DNA from: Lenzites betulinus
Taxonomy: Eukaryota > Basidiomycota > Agaricomycetes > Polyporales > Polyporaceae
Direction: 5' to 3'
Assembly (NCBI GenBank): GCA_022264855.1
Contig: JABYQU010000001.1
Coordinates: forward strand, 1,612,001-1,676,000
Length of the DNA: 64,000 nt
Shown here: piece after piece, positions 11,601 to 23,240 of the stretch
How the letters are laid out: every line of letters starts with the position of its first letter
How positions within the stretch are numbered: the stretch's first letter is position 1
Translations under genes and position numbers: made by a program
Notes under the pieces: model-generated
What the model was told of the DNA's origin: nothing
What the model saw: the letters and a program-made list of their open reading frames with translations, nothing else
The model's database searches: none

Positions 11601-14600
11601 ACAGGAGTGCAGCAGAGAAAGAACTGAAAGAAGTCACAACAGCCCTTTCCGAGTGGCCGTTAGGAGACGAATGAAGGCGTCCGCGAAGACGCGCGCCGGC
11701 AAGAACGACTTCAGTCACTGTGAGGAACACATCACCCGGTCGCGAGCCAGCGTGTTGCGAAGCCACATTCACCAACTGCAGAGAGCGAAACGCAACGGAC
11801 GGCAACTTGATGTCCAGGTTGGTCAGCATAACGTTGTTGGATGGTCGCTCTTTGAAGGCTTTGACGTGTGTCATGATCAGCCCGTCCATGCGAAGTTCGG
11901 GGCCCAATTGCTAGAAAAAATGGGTTTAGCTAACAAGGTTTTTACCAGGAATGAGACGCACGAACCCTCGCACAGATGTCCTTCAACAGTAGAGTCGCAA
12001 CTGGTAAGACCAAAGGTGTTGCCCAAACATGAATGCCGTGCTTAGAGCCAATGCGATAGGTGTCATGATCCACACAGGAGTTCGCATCGTGAGCAACGTT
12101 GAACCCATCGAGTCCGGGGGTTGATTCCGAGTACGGAGCAGAGGAAAAAGACCCTTGCGTGGAGCTACGCTGGATAGTGGCAATATCCTGGAACTTTATC
12201 AGCCTGCAGCCTTATGATAAAAGTTTGTTTGAGACGTACTCTAGTGAGAATGAACGGCGAAGATGCCCACGAGGCAGGTCGCGATAGCAGATGGCTCTCA
12301 TAGTGCCTACAGTGCTGGCTGTACTGATTGATTGAGGGCCACATCCCCTGTTGAGGGCCGTCTACTAGCATTTGTTCAGTATATACTCGCAGCGCATGAT
12401 CGGTTTGGGGCTTACCCTCTACCGTATCTTCATAGTCAGTGGACCAATCTGTCAGATCGTCGTCATCAGATTCGCCGCCACTGCTGGAGTCGTCGTCACT
12501 CAGAATACTAGGTGGGATGTTGGGAGGCCGGAGGTCCCTGGAAGTTCAGTACGTGAGCAATTTCATGAGCTGTCCACGAGGAGAAGTAAATGCGTACGCT
12601 AAACGAGCATCCCGGATGGACTCGGGCAGGGGGTCCACATCCGACTCTGATATATCTTCCCGTAGTGAGGTCAGAGGCACCGCGAGACGGTCTCGCAAGG
12701 TACTGATTGGTGACATTCTTGGTACCCGTATCTGAGGTAGATAAAAGTCGTTGTCCAGCGCTCCACGACCTGCAGAATCATGTTAGTCGCTAAGGGAGCA
12801 AACGATACAGATCATACCAGGTCGCAATCTCGACGATTCGGCAGCATCCTCTTCCTCGACGTATAAGATCTTTGCACGTCCCGTGAGATGGTCTTGTTGT
12901 GCAATGAAATCAGTTTGTCGCCGTGCGGACTCCTTCCAATCATGAGGGGTAGAGTAGATGTCGATGTCCACGTCCAGTCGTATGCTGGCAGCCTCTATCC
13001 ATCTCTCCCGATCCTGCCTCGACCGGAGAAGGAGCCTCGCTGTTCCTTCGGGCAGCCGCACACTAGTAGCTTTGCGAAACGACTTGCCAGCGAGATCGTT
13101 CATGTCCACCCTGAGTCCTTGAGGTAGTACTAGCTCCGCAGCGGCACCATCTGCGAGCCAGACCGCATTGACAGAGTTGACCTTCATCTTGAGGAAAGTG
13201 ACTTCGTGGGGACGTCAGTAGGCTCATAGCTTACTTTGAGGGGGTGGGTGCCTACCGTCGGGGTCTGCAGGTATCGCATACTCCTTTGCAGGGGCATTGA
13301 GGGGATCAGAGAAATTCAGGCCGAACGCAGAGCCGACGCTGCCAAGCAACGCCAATTCATACGGGTTCAAGGAAGCCTTCACATCTCCGACGCAGATTTC
13401 CCAGATGCATACGTATGTAGACGTCGCCGGACGTGGCCCGAATAAACGGTTGGCGATTACATCGAGACCTAGTACTAGATCAGCCAAAATCACAATACAC
13501 TCCGAACCATGAACACTTACCGTCAATGACAAACCTATCAGGTCGGCGGCCAGTACGGGAGGTAGCAGTCAAGATGGAGTCATTGTAGCAGGTCTGGCCG
13601 ATTCTGCCCCCAATAGTGTCGATATTCAGTGACATTTCTATTTGCTCGTCAGGTACAACGTTGAAGTATAATGCAAATATACACGTACCCATATAGTAGT
13701 CATTCGTCCTGAGATGAAGCTGCAGTGCCGGAATGGAAAGCAACAAGCACGGGCCAAGGTCTTCAGGTGGAGATCGTTCCTCGCTGCAATACTTCTCATA
13801 TCCCGGATACCCAGCAGGGAGGACCATGAGTCCATTGTCAACCTCCAACCCTAAAGTGACTTGCATGGCGTTGGACTGTTGGCAGGCATTATAAGGACAC
13901 GCCGCCGCAAAACAGAGCAGCATAAACTCACCTGCCCTGGCCTATATTGGAGGAGAATGGGATCACCAAGCGGCTGTCCACTGTCTCGCTTGTGTAGGTA
14001 CTCCGTCAGGGTCGAAAAATGGGTGAAGGATCCGAAGTAGTTGTCACGCAAAATCATGAAGTAACGTATCGTCCAACCGAATGCCTTGTACACGACGTCG
14101 CGAGCCTATGACAATATCGTGAGCACCAAAAGAAAAGGATCTGTGACGGAATTCCCTACGGCGAACTCGAGCTTGAGTTGATCGACGTGTTCAGGTCGGA
14201 CGTCAGCAAAGTACCGGTACGAGCCTTTCATGTTGAGCATTCCGATCCGCCCTACTTGGCTTCTGTCGGGGGTAGCTGATAGACTCAACATGTTCCATCG
14301 CGGGAGTGTAAGGTCGACATTGAGGTCTGGGAGTTCGAGCCAGAAAGAAACCGCCGTGGCCTCGGGCTGATATTTGGTGAACGGCATGTGAATCCCGTTG
14401 ACAAGATGCGTTCCCCGTAGCGTCAGCAGTGCTGGACAAATATGCTCAGCATCAGCAGCTCGTAGTTATGACAGGGTGCATGCGGTTCGTACCATTCTCA
14501 TCCCGTATGAGTGGCTTGTCGATGATATTGTGGTCGTTAACGTAAAGGTTGATCTCGTAGTTGTGCATGTCCACGTCAACGACATATATCATAGGTGTGA

Positions 14601-16902
14601 AGAGGTTATAGTCGCTCGGGGGGCCAGTACTCCAATCCTTGCCAAGATCCGTGAGCATATTGACGTGGTCGCGGAGGAGATAAAGGCGCGGTTGCCGAAG
14701 AGATATAGCGAACGACCACTGTCTCAGGCCATTCCACATCAACGGACTAGGCATGTGACTGCGTACCTACCAAACATGAATCAGTATCGTAGGTCACTGT
14801 AAACGTTCAGTACGGTCAATGATACTCACCCGGCACGTTTCCGCAGTCAATAAGCGAATGTCGTTCAGACTCGAGGTTACGGTGATAGTATCAAGGTGGA
14901 CCTCCAACACGGACTGGAAACCCTTTGCCGTAGCCACCATTGGAACGATGTAGCTGATTGTCGAACTGTCCCCGGCCCGTACGTGGATGGATGCTGCCTC
15001 GCGTTTCCTCGGTCTGTCCTTGACCTCTGCTTTGCCGTCCCATTGCCAGTTCTGCACAGCTAACGGTCAACTACAGCGTCATCTATACATGTTGTAGTCG
15101 ACCGACCTTGGAAGGCTCACGGAACGGAAGCTGGAGCGTGACGCCGTCGCGGAGCTCGATGAACAGTTTCAGACCGGTCCACATGCGCATGTCTCCAGGT
15201 TTCAATCTTGGCGTGGGCTGCGAATCGGTGAACGTTGGAGGGAAGAATGCGTGTTGTAACATGGCTCTGTTTGTTGAGTTCAGTGTCAAGAAGACTATGA
15301 GTTCACCAAGGGTAGGTACCTCTGCCGATCCGCCCAGGGACCGTAACGAATAAATCCGCCGCGCACCAGCACATCGATCCCCCACTCCGGCGGCAAATCC
15401 CCATTTCCGATATCGAAGGGGTCAGGGCTCTCATCCGGTACTTCCTGCCCTGCTGTTGAAGGAGGTACGGTACCCACCACATCGGCGTAGTACAGCAACT
15501 CTAGCACGTTCGCCTCCAAAATCTTACGCTCGATGGCGTACTCTAACACAGCAAAGTCGGCACCCAATGGAGTCTCTTCATCCACACTCTTCTGCTGTTT
15601 CCGCCGGCCCCACGTCTGCGGGTGCGTCACGCCAACGGGGACAGATGCGTGCGTACGGGGCCCTGATAGAGGCAAGGTTGTCCAAAGCCGAAGATGTTGC
15701 CATACGCGCTGGAAAGCCTCGTAAGAAAGGTAGGACGAGCGGCGCAGGGGAGCGGTGTCAGAGCGGTTGATTGTCTCATGGGTACGTCGACCAATCTCGA
15801 CCATTGGGCTCGTGTAGTTCTCATTCTTGACGTAGGACACGGATGGGCTCTGAATCTTGAAATTCAGAACTTGCTTGTAAAGATCATGTTTCGAGCGAGG
15901 CTAGTGTGAGCATGTTCAGTCACTGATAGCGTTTCGCGCCCTCATCAAAATGTGTATACCTCCACGATGCCATAGGTGCCTTCCCCTCTTTGGAACTCGG
16001 CGGCGAGGAGATTGGGTGTAGAAGCATTCCCGATTGTGATTGCGCCCTTGATAACTTCAAGGCTGATGGGAAGTAGGTCCTTGGGATCCAGGTTCGGAAG
16101 TTGTTGCTGCATCCAGGCGACACCCCGCTTGATAAAAGTCGGTGTGCGCCTGTAGATGGAGGAGACAAGGGAGACCGGAGGACCCAGTAATGAAGCTTTC
16201 ATGTCCGAGAAGTCAGCATTGACGACATGTGTATCAGGGAAAAACCTCACCCTCTCGGAACACAGATGTCCTGCTGAATATTTTCCGCACGGACGCGGCT
16301 CCATCAGGAATCGGTGTCGGCACCGGAGTAACAGGAACGTTTGGGTCTAGCTGGGACACAATGTTATCGAAAGCTGCCGTGCGATTGTAGATAAACCATT
16401 CCAAGCCCTGCAGTGAAACATGGACACGACACGCGAGTGGTGGCTGCCCTTTGCCTGTGGCGGTACGGTATGCTGAGAATTGGGGAGGCGGTGGAGCATG
16501 GTGAAGCTACTCACTCGACGTATCTTCACCAATGACCCGGGCATGACTGAGGTCCTCCTCTTCCGCTGGGCGCCGAAGCCAGTAGCGCCAGGATATCTGA
16601 CCCTTGACAATGCGAAAAGTTTGATTGCTTGAGTGGTAGCGCAAGTCCTTGATGAGAATACGTCCTCCGAGAAGGGAGAAGTGGATGGAGCCTGCAAAGT
16701 AAAGTTTACTGTGCCAGACTCGAGCTATACGGCGGCATCACATACCGAGTTTGACCCATACGCTAGATTCTCCCTGGTTCCAAAGCGCAAACCGGACGAG
16801 GACGCTGAACAGGAACGCGAAGAACCGATTCCAGAAGAAGAAGTAGAACGCGAGAATAACGACAATCAGAACGCATACTACGAGCTCGACTACGTTCAGC
16901 AT
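5655..16902 (-). CDS. CSF1: CSF1/BLTP1 bridge-like lipid transfer protein
   Basis: One very large split gene, roughly 3,000 residues or more after splicing, homologous to yeast Csf1 and animal BLTP1/Tweek. These form a long hydrophobic groove that moves phospholipids between the ER and partner membranes and support GPI-anchor synthesis. The first ATG at 16902 gives MLNVVELVVC plus a membrane anchor (VCVLIVVILAFYFFFWNRFFAF). After it come the family signatures LGSIHFSLLGGRILIKDLRY and ISWRYWLRRP. The long beta-rich RBG region follows through numerous short introns, for example NLDPKDLLPISLEVIKGAI, PSDYNLFTPMIYVVDVDMH and YKAFGWTIRYFMILRDNYFGSF. An acidic linker (SDDDSSSGGESDDDDLTD) lies near 12.4-12.5 kb. 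The C-terminal part (9,226-11,907; 7,069-8,841; 5,655-7,169) ends EPPIRGRDV. Open frames run through all blocks, so it looks intact. Csf1 was preferred over the related Fmp27 because of the N-terminal motifs. Confidence 0.88.
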
Positions 16903-17337
16903 GTCTTGAAAAGCGTCCAAGTACGTTTCAGCTGTTGCTGACGTGCTCTAAAGCCAAGAGTATACCGTAAGATGCTTGAGGGACGACTAGAGGCCGCTTG
17001 AACGCAGCTCCCCTGGAGTATGCGTTCTCTCAATTACACCACTATTCCGCCTCAGCCACCCAGTCCTTCCAAAGCAACAGCAGCAGGATGAACCAGCAGA
17101 AGAGATAGCTTTAGCAACACATTCACAGACAGGCAGGAGAGAAGCACGAAGGTACTTGGAGACGCCCAGGCAAGACCGCGCGCTCTGACGCACTTGGGCG
17201 CTTGTGCAGGTCATTCCCTCCGTGTCTTTCACCTCCACCGCTGCAGTACTAGAGTGCATGCATAATACTCCTCTAGTGTTCGTGAGGCCTCGTAATCTTC
17301 AAATTCATACCCGCAAAGGCCTCCCGCCCTGTTCAAC
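16903..17337. other. Divergent promoter region of CSF1 and the twin-CX9C gene
   Basis: 435 bp between two divergent starts. A reverse-strand open frame here (16,987-17,259) has Cys clusters but no family resemblance, and I do not call it a gene. Confidence 0.45.
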
Positions 17338-17581
17338 ATGCAACCTTCTGTGAATGCGGCCACAACGCCATTGCGTCGTCTGGCACTTCATTCCACGACC
17401 ACTTGTTCCACCGCCGCAACTGTCTACGGGAAATGCATCCTTGCAACATATACCGATGTCCAGCAAGACTCTTGCAAAGAGGAATTTGCCAAGTTTGGAG
17501 CATGCTTGCGCGAGGCTGTAAGTCACACGATCAAGACGCTCGACTTGTTCTGACTCAAAACAGATGAAGAGGAAGTGGTGA
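17338..17581 (+). CDS. Twin-CX9C mitochondrial protein, NDUFAF8-like complex I assembly factor
   Basis: A 65-aa protein after removal of a 46-nt intron (17518-17563); it ends CLREA-MKRKW. The sequence CSTAATVYGKC, then 12 residues, then CKEEFAKFGAC forms a twin CX9C fold of the type oxidised by Mia40 in the intermembrane space. The AATVYGKC and CKEEF..FGAC context resembles human NDUFAF8 (C17orf89), an assembly factor of respiratory complex I that partners NDUFAF5. The N-terminus is basic and lacks acidic residues, consistent with mitochondrial import. Other small twin-CX9C proteins are possible, so the exact orthology is a moderate call; the motif itself is clear. Confidence 0.72.
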
Positions 17582-17645
17582 CTTCAATCGGATACCGCAG
17601 TCGACATTATCAACGTAGATATACTATGAGGACCGATACAAGGCA

Positions 17646-18604
17646 TCATACCTCGTCATCCGACGCCATACCTCCGGGTACCCTCCTCGGCGCCTCAGAT
17701 TCTCGATCTCCCCGAGGCCTGTCCGAATTCCTGCTGCTCCCACTTCTAGGAGTGCCGTTTCGGGCAGGTTGTGCTCGTTGCGGTGCAGCCCGCTCGCGGC
17801 CCCGTGCGGTGGCGCGCGCAAGCATCCGAATACTTTGAGAGAGCTGGAAGGTGGTGTTTGGGAGTGGAAGGAGCTCATCTGCCGGCCGTGGTTGGGGAGG
17901 GGGAGGGGTTGGGGGATGCCTCAGGCGCTGTAGTAGCGTCCTAATGCGGAGGTCTATGATGTACTCCGTTCCATCTTCATGCAACATCTTGTCCACAGGT
18001 GTCGAGTCGATGTCTCCGAATGGGTCGGGAGAAATGGTTGTTGTGGGTATAGGCTCGGGTCGTAAGGGGTCCGGGGTATCTGGTGGCATATCGCGTGCGA
18101 GAGATGTTTCGAATGCGATGGTGGTGAGGATGATCTGCAAGAGTATGATGACAAAGTCGAGGCATAAGAGAAACGCGTTTGAGGGGACGCGGTCTGTGCG
18201 AACAAACTGGATATAAGAACGATATGTTAGACCCGCCAATGAAGGGTCCTGGACTGACCGACTCCGACAAAGTCGAGGATGAGGGACCTCCCCGCTGCCG
18301 TACTCTTGCCAATGTGATTGTACAAGGACGGGGAGTTGGTAACCAGAATGCAGAAAATCCAAAATCGAAGAGAGCGTTGGGAGTCGATGTCCCTGGGGCG
18401 TGTAAAGTGAAACTGGACGAGCACGCGGCAGAGGTAGGCCCATATGCGCGGTGAGAGGAGGAACGAGACTGTGTGTAACTGGTACAGCAGGGTGCTAAGC
18501 TAGTACGCCCCAATATCACGATCAGGGTGTATCCTCATCTTACAATAGTACGGACGACTCACGGAGTGTATGATATGTTTCCTCTGGGCATGGCGCATAG
18601 GCAT
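17646..18604 (-). CDS. DUF1746 membrane protein, Dsc4-like
   Basis: Exon 1 gives MPMRHAQRKHIIHS. It splices to LSTLLYQLHTVSFLLSPRIW and continues with SLRFWIFCILVTNSPSLYNH. A later exon holds the hydrophobic segment SNAFLLCLDFVIILLQIILT (near 18.1-18.2 kb). This order (QRKHII.SL, several membrane spans, LLCLDF..ILLQ) matches DUF1746, found in Dsc4 of the fission-yeast Dsc E3 ligase complex, which acts on Golgi SREBP precursors. The C-terminal ~150 residues are polar and low-complexity, rich in Pro, Arg and Ser, ending ASDDEV. Internal exon edges near 18.2-18.3 kb are approximate. Confidence 0.65.
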
Positions 18605-19100
18605 GACATGTATGTGTGTGGGCGGGGGTTGTCGAAATATCAGCGTGCTCGCTGTCGTCGTGAATGTTGCCCCGCAGTCGCAGGACGTTTCTTGGAACCA
18701 ACTAGCGGCAGTAAAGTCACAGTAGTGGTGGCCACCGTCGAGTAGGGTTCCAATTGACGCGGAATGCGTGAGGCAGAGCACAAAGTGGGTTTCCGGGGTC
18801 TTTGCGGTTTGCCACGTGACACGCGTGCGTAGCCACGCGTAAGCGTCACATAACGTCACGGCGCGGAATAGACCAAGGTCGCGTTTGTACGTCGCCTCCA
18901 GACTCGCCACTGCACCCGACGACGAGGACGACGCGTTTTTGTTCTACTCTCACAGCTCACTTGTAGTCATAAACAAACACTGCCCATCCTCGAAGCCTCT
19001 GGCTGCTTCTGCTTACCACTCGCAACACCTGGTCGCTGTAGTTCCCGGCAGCGTCTCCATACGCTTAGTGCTTGGCGTCGCTTAACTGCGCGGCTACGAT
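18605..19100. other. Divergent promoter between DUF1746 gene and CANIN-like gene
   Basis: About 500 bp between start codons. It contains the ACGCGT cluster annotated separately and a CACGTG at 18,813-18,818. A reverse open frame (18,500-18,910) has no recognisable features and is treated as non-coding. Confidence 0.5.
18821..18936. promoter_or_regulatory. Three MCB (ACGCGT) boxes
   Basis: ACGCGT occurs at 18821-18826, 18835-18840 and 18931-18936, all within 280 bp of the CANIN-like start codon. ACGCGT is the MluI cell-cycle box bound by the MBF (Mbp1/Swi6) G1/S activator. Clustering upstream of a putative DNA-repair gene fits that role, but binding is inferred. Confidence 0.6.
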
Positions 19101-22100
19101 ATGAAGGGCCTCAAACAAACCAGGCTTTCTTTCGCTCCCATCCCAAAGACTGAAACGCCTACGCGTCTTCAGGACCCTGCGTCTGCCGTTTCCTCTGTGG
19201 CCTCCGAATCCTCTGAGATGACGCCAAGGGCGAAGAAAGCTTCCAACGGGCGCGCTCGCAGCAGCGCGTTAGCCTATGTCGAAATGCCACCACCTCCAAA
19301 ACGCAGTTCTCGCGCACAGCATACCCAGAACGTGTCCAAAAGCGCCTCTCCCAAGAAATCTTCCGCGAAAGCCACGGCTGTAACCCCAGTGCAGTCGAGA
19401 AAGCCTTCGCTCAAGCGTAAATTATCCCCGGACCCCCACTTATACGCGGAGAGGTTAGAGGATCATAGTGACTTGGAAGGCTCGAGTAAGTGCAACTATC
19501 TTCGCTTCTTGGATACTCATGAGACTTACTAGTAGCAGCTTTCGTATCAAAGACATCTCGGAGGTCTTCGCTCGCCAAGAAGATTCGTTTTTCCTCTCCA
19601 GAATCCGACCTTACTCCGTTGCCGTCTACCTCAGGTTTTGATACCGATCCAGAGGAGCTTGTCCCCACCAGTCAGTCGGACGAACAGGAGCTGACTCTCC
19701 CAAGAGACCACGGTCACGAACTCGATCCGGCTGTCGTAAAAGAAAGTGTGGCTAGATGGTGCCAAGAAACGGACGCAAGTCCTCCAAGTCGCGCCCAATC
19801 CCCTCCTCGTCTTGATCCCCTTCATATCCCCTCCGAATTGCCCATGGAGGTAGACTCGGCGCCGGTCAGCTCGCCGCAATACCTACACACACCTCTGTCT
19901 TCCGGTTTTGGAAGCACCCCCCGGCGCACGACGCATTGGTATCAAATCTATCAGTGCACGCCACACCTATCCGGACCCCCGTGCGCCAAGTGCTTGCCCC
20001 CGTGGCGTCTCCTTCAGACGCTTTCAGCTCTCTGACACCTCCGCCTTCGAGCGACTCTACTTCGAGCCCCGAGCTAGAGGAAGAGCTTCAGGTCGTCCAG
20101 GCACTTGACGTCAAGAGCAAGACCGAGCAGCTCATCGCAGACATCAAGGCTCGCGCATTTGCTGCCGCTCATTCCAGCCCTGAACAGTCCCCGGTTGACC
20201 TTGATGACCTCAGTGACTCCGACTCCGACTCTGATTCGGATGAGGATGCCGGTTTCGCGGCAATGTTGACGAAAGGTGTGAAAGGCAAGGAAAGAGCAAC
20301 AGTGTCAGTGGCGAAATATGCATGCACGTGGACGCACCTATTGACACCGTCCGTAGAATGGACCGCTCTTCCAAAGCAGGTCTCCCAAGACCCGAACCCT
20401 CTTCAGCTCCGCGGTACAACCTTCGCCGGATCTCACCGAAGGCACCCAAAGCGCTACCTTCGCTTATCACTCAACAGCGCAAGCCGAGTAAGGCCAGCCC
20501 ACTTGATGCCTTACTCCGCGAGAAGGTTCGAGAAGAGCGCACAGGCTCTGACATGGCCACGATTCGCCGCGCAGAGGCCGCCTTTGCTGCAGCGAAGGAA
20601 AAAGAAGATGCGAAGAAGAACCTGAAGGATGAGATGGATGGTGAAGAAGGCTCGGAGACTGACGACGATTGGCGAGCGGCCATTGGCCTTCTCGGAGCTG
20701 CCACTCGAGGGTCGAGCAAGTCGCAGTCCAAACAGAACACGAACGCCAAAGCTAGAAGCGTTGAACCAGATGGGCATGGGGGCGACGGTGACGATGAGAT
20801 TGACTCCGAACCTGTGTTGGTCGCGAAGCGCGTCAATGCGGTCGGCGATATCCTGGAGAGAGACAGACTGGATGAGAAAGCCCGCGCTTTGGCTACTCTC
20901 GTTGCGGAACCTGCTGGAGTGCCACTTTGGGTCGAGGCGGCAGACGATATGGACATAGACTGCCGTTTGCCGCTGTTCACTGCGGATACCGGCGCAAACG
21001 CCATCTTGCAACTGCTCGAGAATGCAACCCGCAGCGACGGTACGTTTTCTCGGACCTCACTGTTGAGCTTCTGGCTAATCGCGTCGTCTTGCGTAGATGC
21101 GATGCAGGTCTCTGCGCTGCTGGCGTCCGGCTTCATCGCTGTGCTGCAGCCTGAACATTATGCATCTGTTGTTCCTTGGCTATTTAATGCTGGTGCGTAT
21201 TGTTTCGTGCGAGGGATAATATTGTCAATTCATAACATCTTCAACAGTATTTCTGGACGGCCACTCCTTGAGCAACCTCGCATATACACAGCTCATGCGG
21301 CTTGGGCCGTTGCTGGGTTCCTATCGATCCGGCCTGGAGCCCTCCTCCATTTATTCTGCTCTGGTCCGTTTAGGGGCGCCCCGATCAGTTCTTGTCGACA
21401 AGTACGGGTGGGATGTCCCATCAACACAAACATCCAAGTTTGCTTTTGTTGCCGAACAACGCGACGACATGGTGTACCGTCTCGTCACCCTTCTGGGGGC
21501 GCTTGCAAAGTGAGTGCGAAATACATTCATCGATAGGTGTGTACTAACACAACCTAGTGTGTCCGCCGGCGCAGGACTCTGCAATTACTTCTTGGTCACT
21601 CTGCTGGTCGGTATGGACCCGTCAGCATCTGAGGAGCTGCTTGCAGCAGTTCACCAATCCTGCGATTCCATTGCGCAAGCCATCGCGGCCCTCGATAACG
21701 GTTCTTTCGATGTGGTGAGCTCATAGCTGATTTGCGTAACAATCTATTGCTCATTATGCATATGCAATAGGAGGCATCTCTATGCGGGATGATAGTCGCG
21801 TTCGGGATGACCATCTCGCCGCTCAATCAGTCCCGTCTTATCTCGCTTTTCCCGTGCATATCGCCCTCGACTACTCGGATGGCGCGCAATGTCGCCCGTT
21901 CACTTCTCACGGGCGGATCGACATCCCCTCGCACCTACGAGAAGCTACCTAGTCTAGCTCCCATCGTCGAGCTCCTTGCGCCCCCCGTTGGCTCTTTGCA
22001 GCATTTCGATGTCATGGGCAACGCTGATAAGGAGGGCTACCACGATGACTTGGCTTGCAGGGTATCGCTGCTCAGTCTGGTCCTCTCCGACATCGACGAG

Positions 22101-22455
22101 TATACCCTGCTCGAAGTGCAGGCTGCGAAATCGAAGGCTACCCGAGAGAATGGTCGCCTTGCGCAAGAAGATACGGAGAAGACCGAAAAAGATGAAGATC
22201 AGTCGTCGGTTATCGAGCAGGTCCGAATGCAACTGGAACTACTGCATGGCAGGATTGGTGCGTTCTCAGTGTCATACTGACCGGCTATGTCTGACATTGG
22301 AATATCAAGTCGATACACGAGCCGCGCATCTCGATCGTTCGCGTGTGAAGGCTGCTCTCCAACGGCTGAATCTCCGCGTTCACTACCAGCGAGTCGCTAC
22401 CCTCAAGTCGGGCAAGCCTCGGACCCTCCGCGGTTACCTCGTCAAGCCGTCTTGA
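19101..22455 (+). CDS. CANIN-domain-like protein (putative SMC5/6-associated factor)
   Basis: Multi-exon gene. The N-terminal half is disordered and Ser/Pro/Lys-rich, with acidic runs (DDLSDSDSDSDSDEDAG near 20.2 kb). The C-terminal half is an ordered, mostly helical domain. It begins SPLDALLREKVREERTGSDM and continues through PLFTADTGANAILQLLENA, LSNLAYTQLMRLGPLLGSYR and LGAPRSVLVDKYGWD, ending TLRGYLVKPS. This architecture resembles the CANIN domain of SLF2/FAM178 relatives, which bridge to the SMC5/6 complex in DNA repair. The N-terminus (MKGLKQTRLSF) recalls a PCNA-binding box but lacks correct spacing. Introns occur near 19.48-19.53, 21.04-21.09, 21.19-21.25, 21.51-21.56, 21.72-21.77 and 22.26-22.31 kb, with more between 19.9 and 20.4 kb. 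The function rests on fold resemblance recalled from family knowledge. Confidence 0.6.
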
Positions 22456-23081
22456 ACGACCGTATCCTGCTTGCTGTAAACCCCGGTGTACCGTCTCGTG
22501 CGCTGCCACTTAGATTCATTGCATAATGCCCTATCAGTCGTAGATAAGTTTTATTCCCTATATTCATACCATCGTGATCCCCGCTACTGTATCGCGACCC
22601 AGAGTCGACGTATAATGTTCTAGTGTAGATGCAGCCAATCCAGGCGTATTACGCCAATGTGCGAACTCATCGGATATGCCCGTGTGTCTGCAGAGTGCGT
22701 TCCGACGTTGGGCACACCTCTTGGCACCGTGTGCCTTGGCTCTTTAGCGACGTCGTTGGGTGAATAACGCTTTCTGGTCTGTTGGGTGTGTCTCAACAGG
22801 TCAGGGCGCCGCTAGCTGTGCCGGGTGGCGCACTCGCTGTCAGTCGGCATGCATCCCCCTGTGATCCCGTTGGACGTCGGTAATGCTTGCTGCGGTCGGC
22901 ATATGCTGGAATGTCAGACTTACGGTTGTTTTTTCTCACTTGTTGTAAAGCGAGATTGAAATTTGTTGAGAGGTATGTGCCTGGCCGGTGTGCTGCGTGC
23001 GAATGCCCCCGAGGCGTTATGCATAAAAACCGCCCCGTTCGCTCAACTGACGCACCAGAGACTCGCAGCGTAACATCAGCC
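22456..23081. other. Intergenic region
   Basis: 3' flank of the CANIN-like gene and promoter of the small secreted peptide. I saw no other gene or repeat. Confidence 0.45.
23022..23029 (+). promoter_or_regulatory. TATA-like box of the secreted CxC peptide gene
   Basis: CATAAAAA lies about 53 bp upstream of the ATG at 23082, close to the usual TATA-to-start spacing of a highly expressed small fungal gene. Function is inferred. Confidence 0.45.
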
Positions 23082-23240
23082 ATGCAGATCACTACCAAGC
23101 TCTTCCTCCTCGTCGCTGTTTTCACCGCACTCGCCATGGGAGCCCCGGCACACACTCCATTCCCCGCGGAGTCTGAGGTTCAGCCTCAGCCTTGCGGCTG
23201 TCCTAGTGGCTGCCACTGCGGTCCTCCTACACACACGTGA
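23082..23240 (+). CDS. Small secreted Cys-rich peptide (52 aa)
   Basis: Single-exon frame with a strong signal peptide (MQITTKLFLLVAVFTALAMG, then APA) and a short mature part of about 30 residues. This ends with a Cys cluster, PCGCPSGCHCGPP, containing two CxC pairs as in metal-binding peptides. A TATA-like element sits just upstream. No family is recognised. It could be a secreted metal chelator or another small secreted protein. Because only ~30 mature residues exist, the coding call depends on the signal peptide and promoter context. An intron extending it further is possible but not needed. Confidence 0.6.
   Translation: MQITTKLFLLVAVFTALAMGAPAHTPFPAESEVQPQPCGCPSGCHCGPPTHT

Noticed and set aside
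19101..19140. PCNA-binding PIP box at the CANIN-like N-terminus (KQTRLSF)
   Set aside because: The aromatic pair is missing and the Phe is at the wrong spacing.
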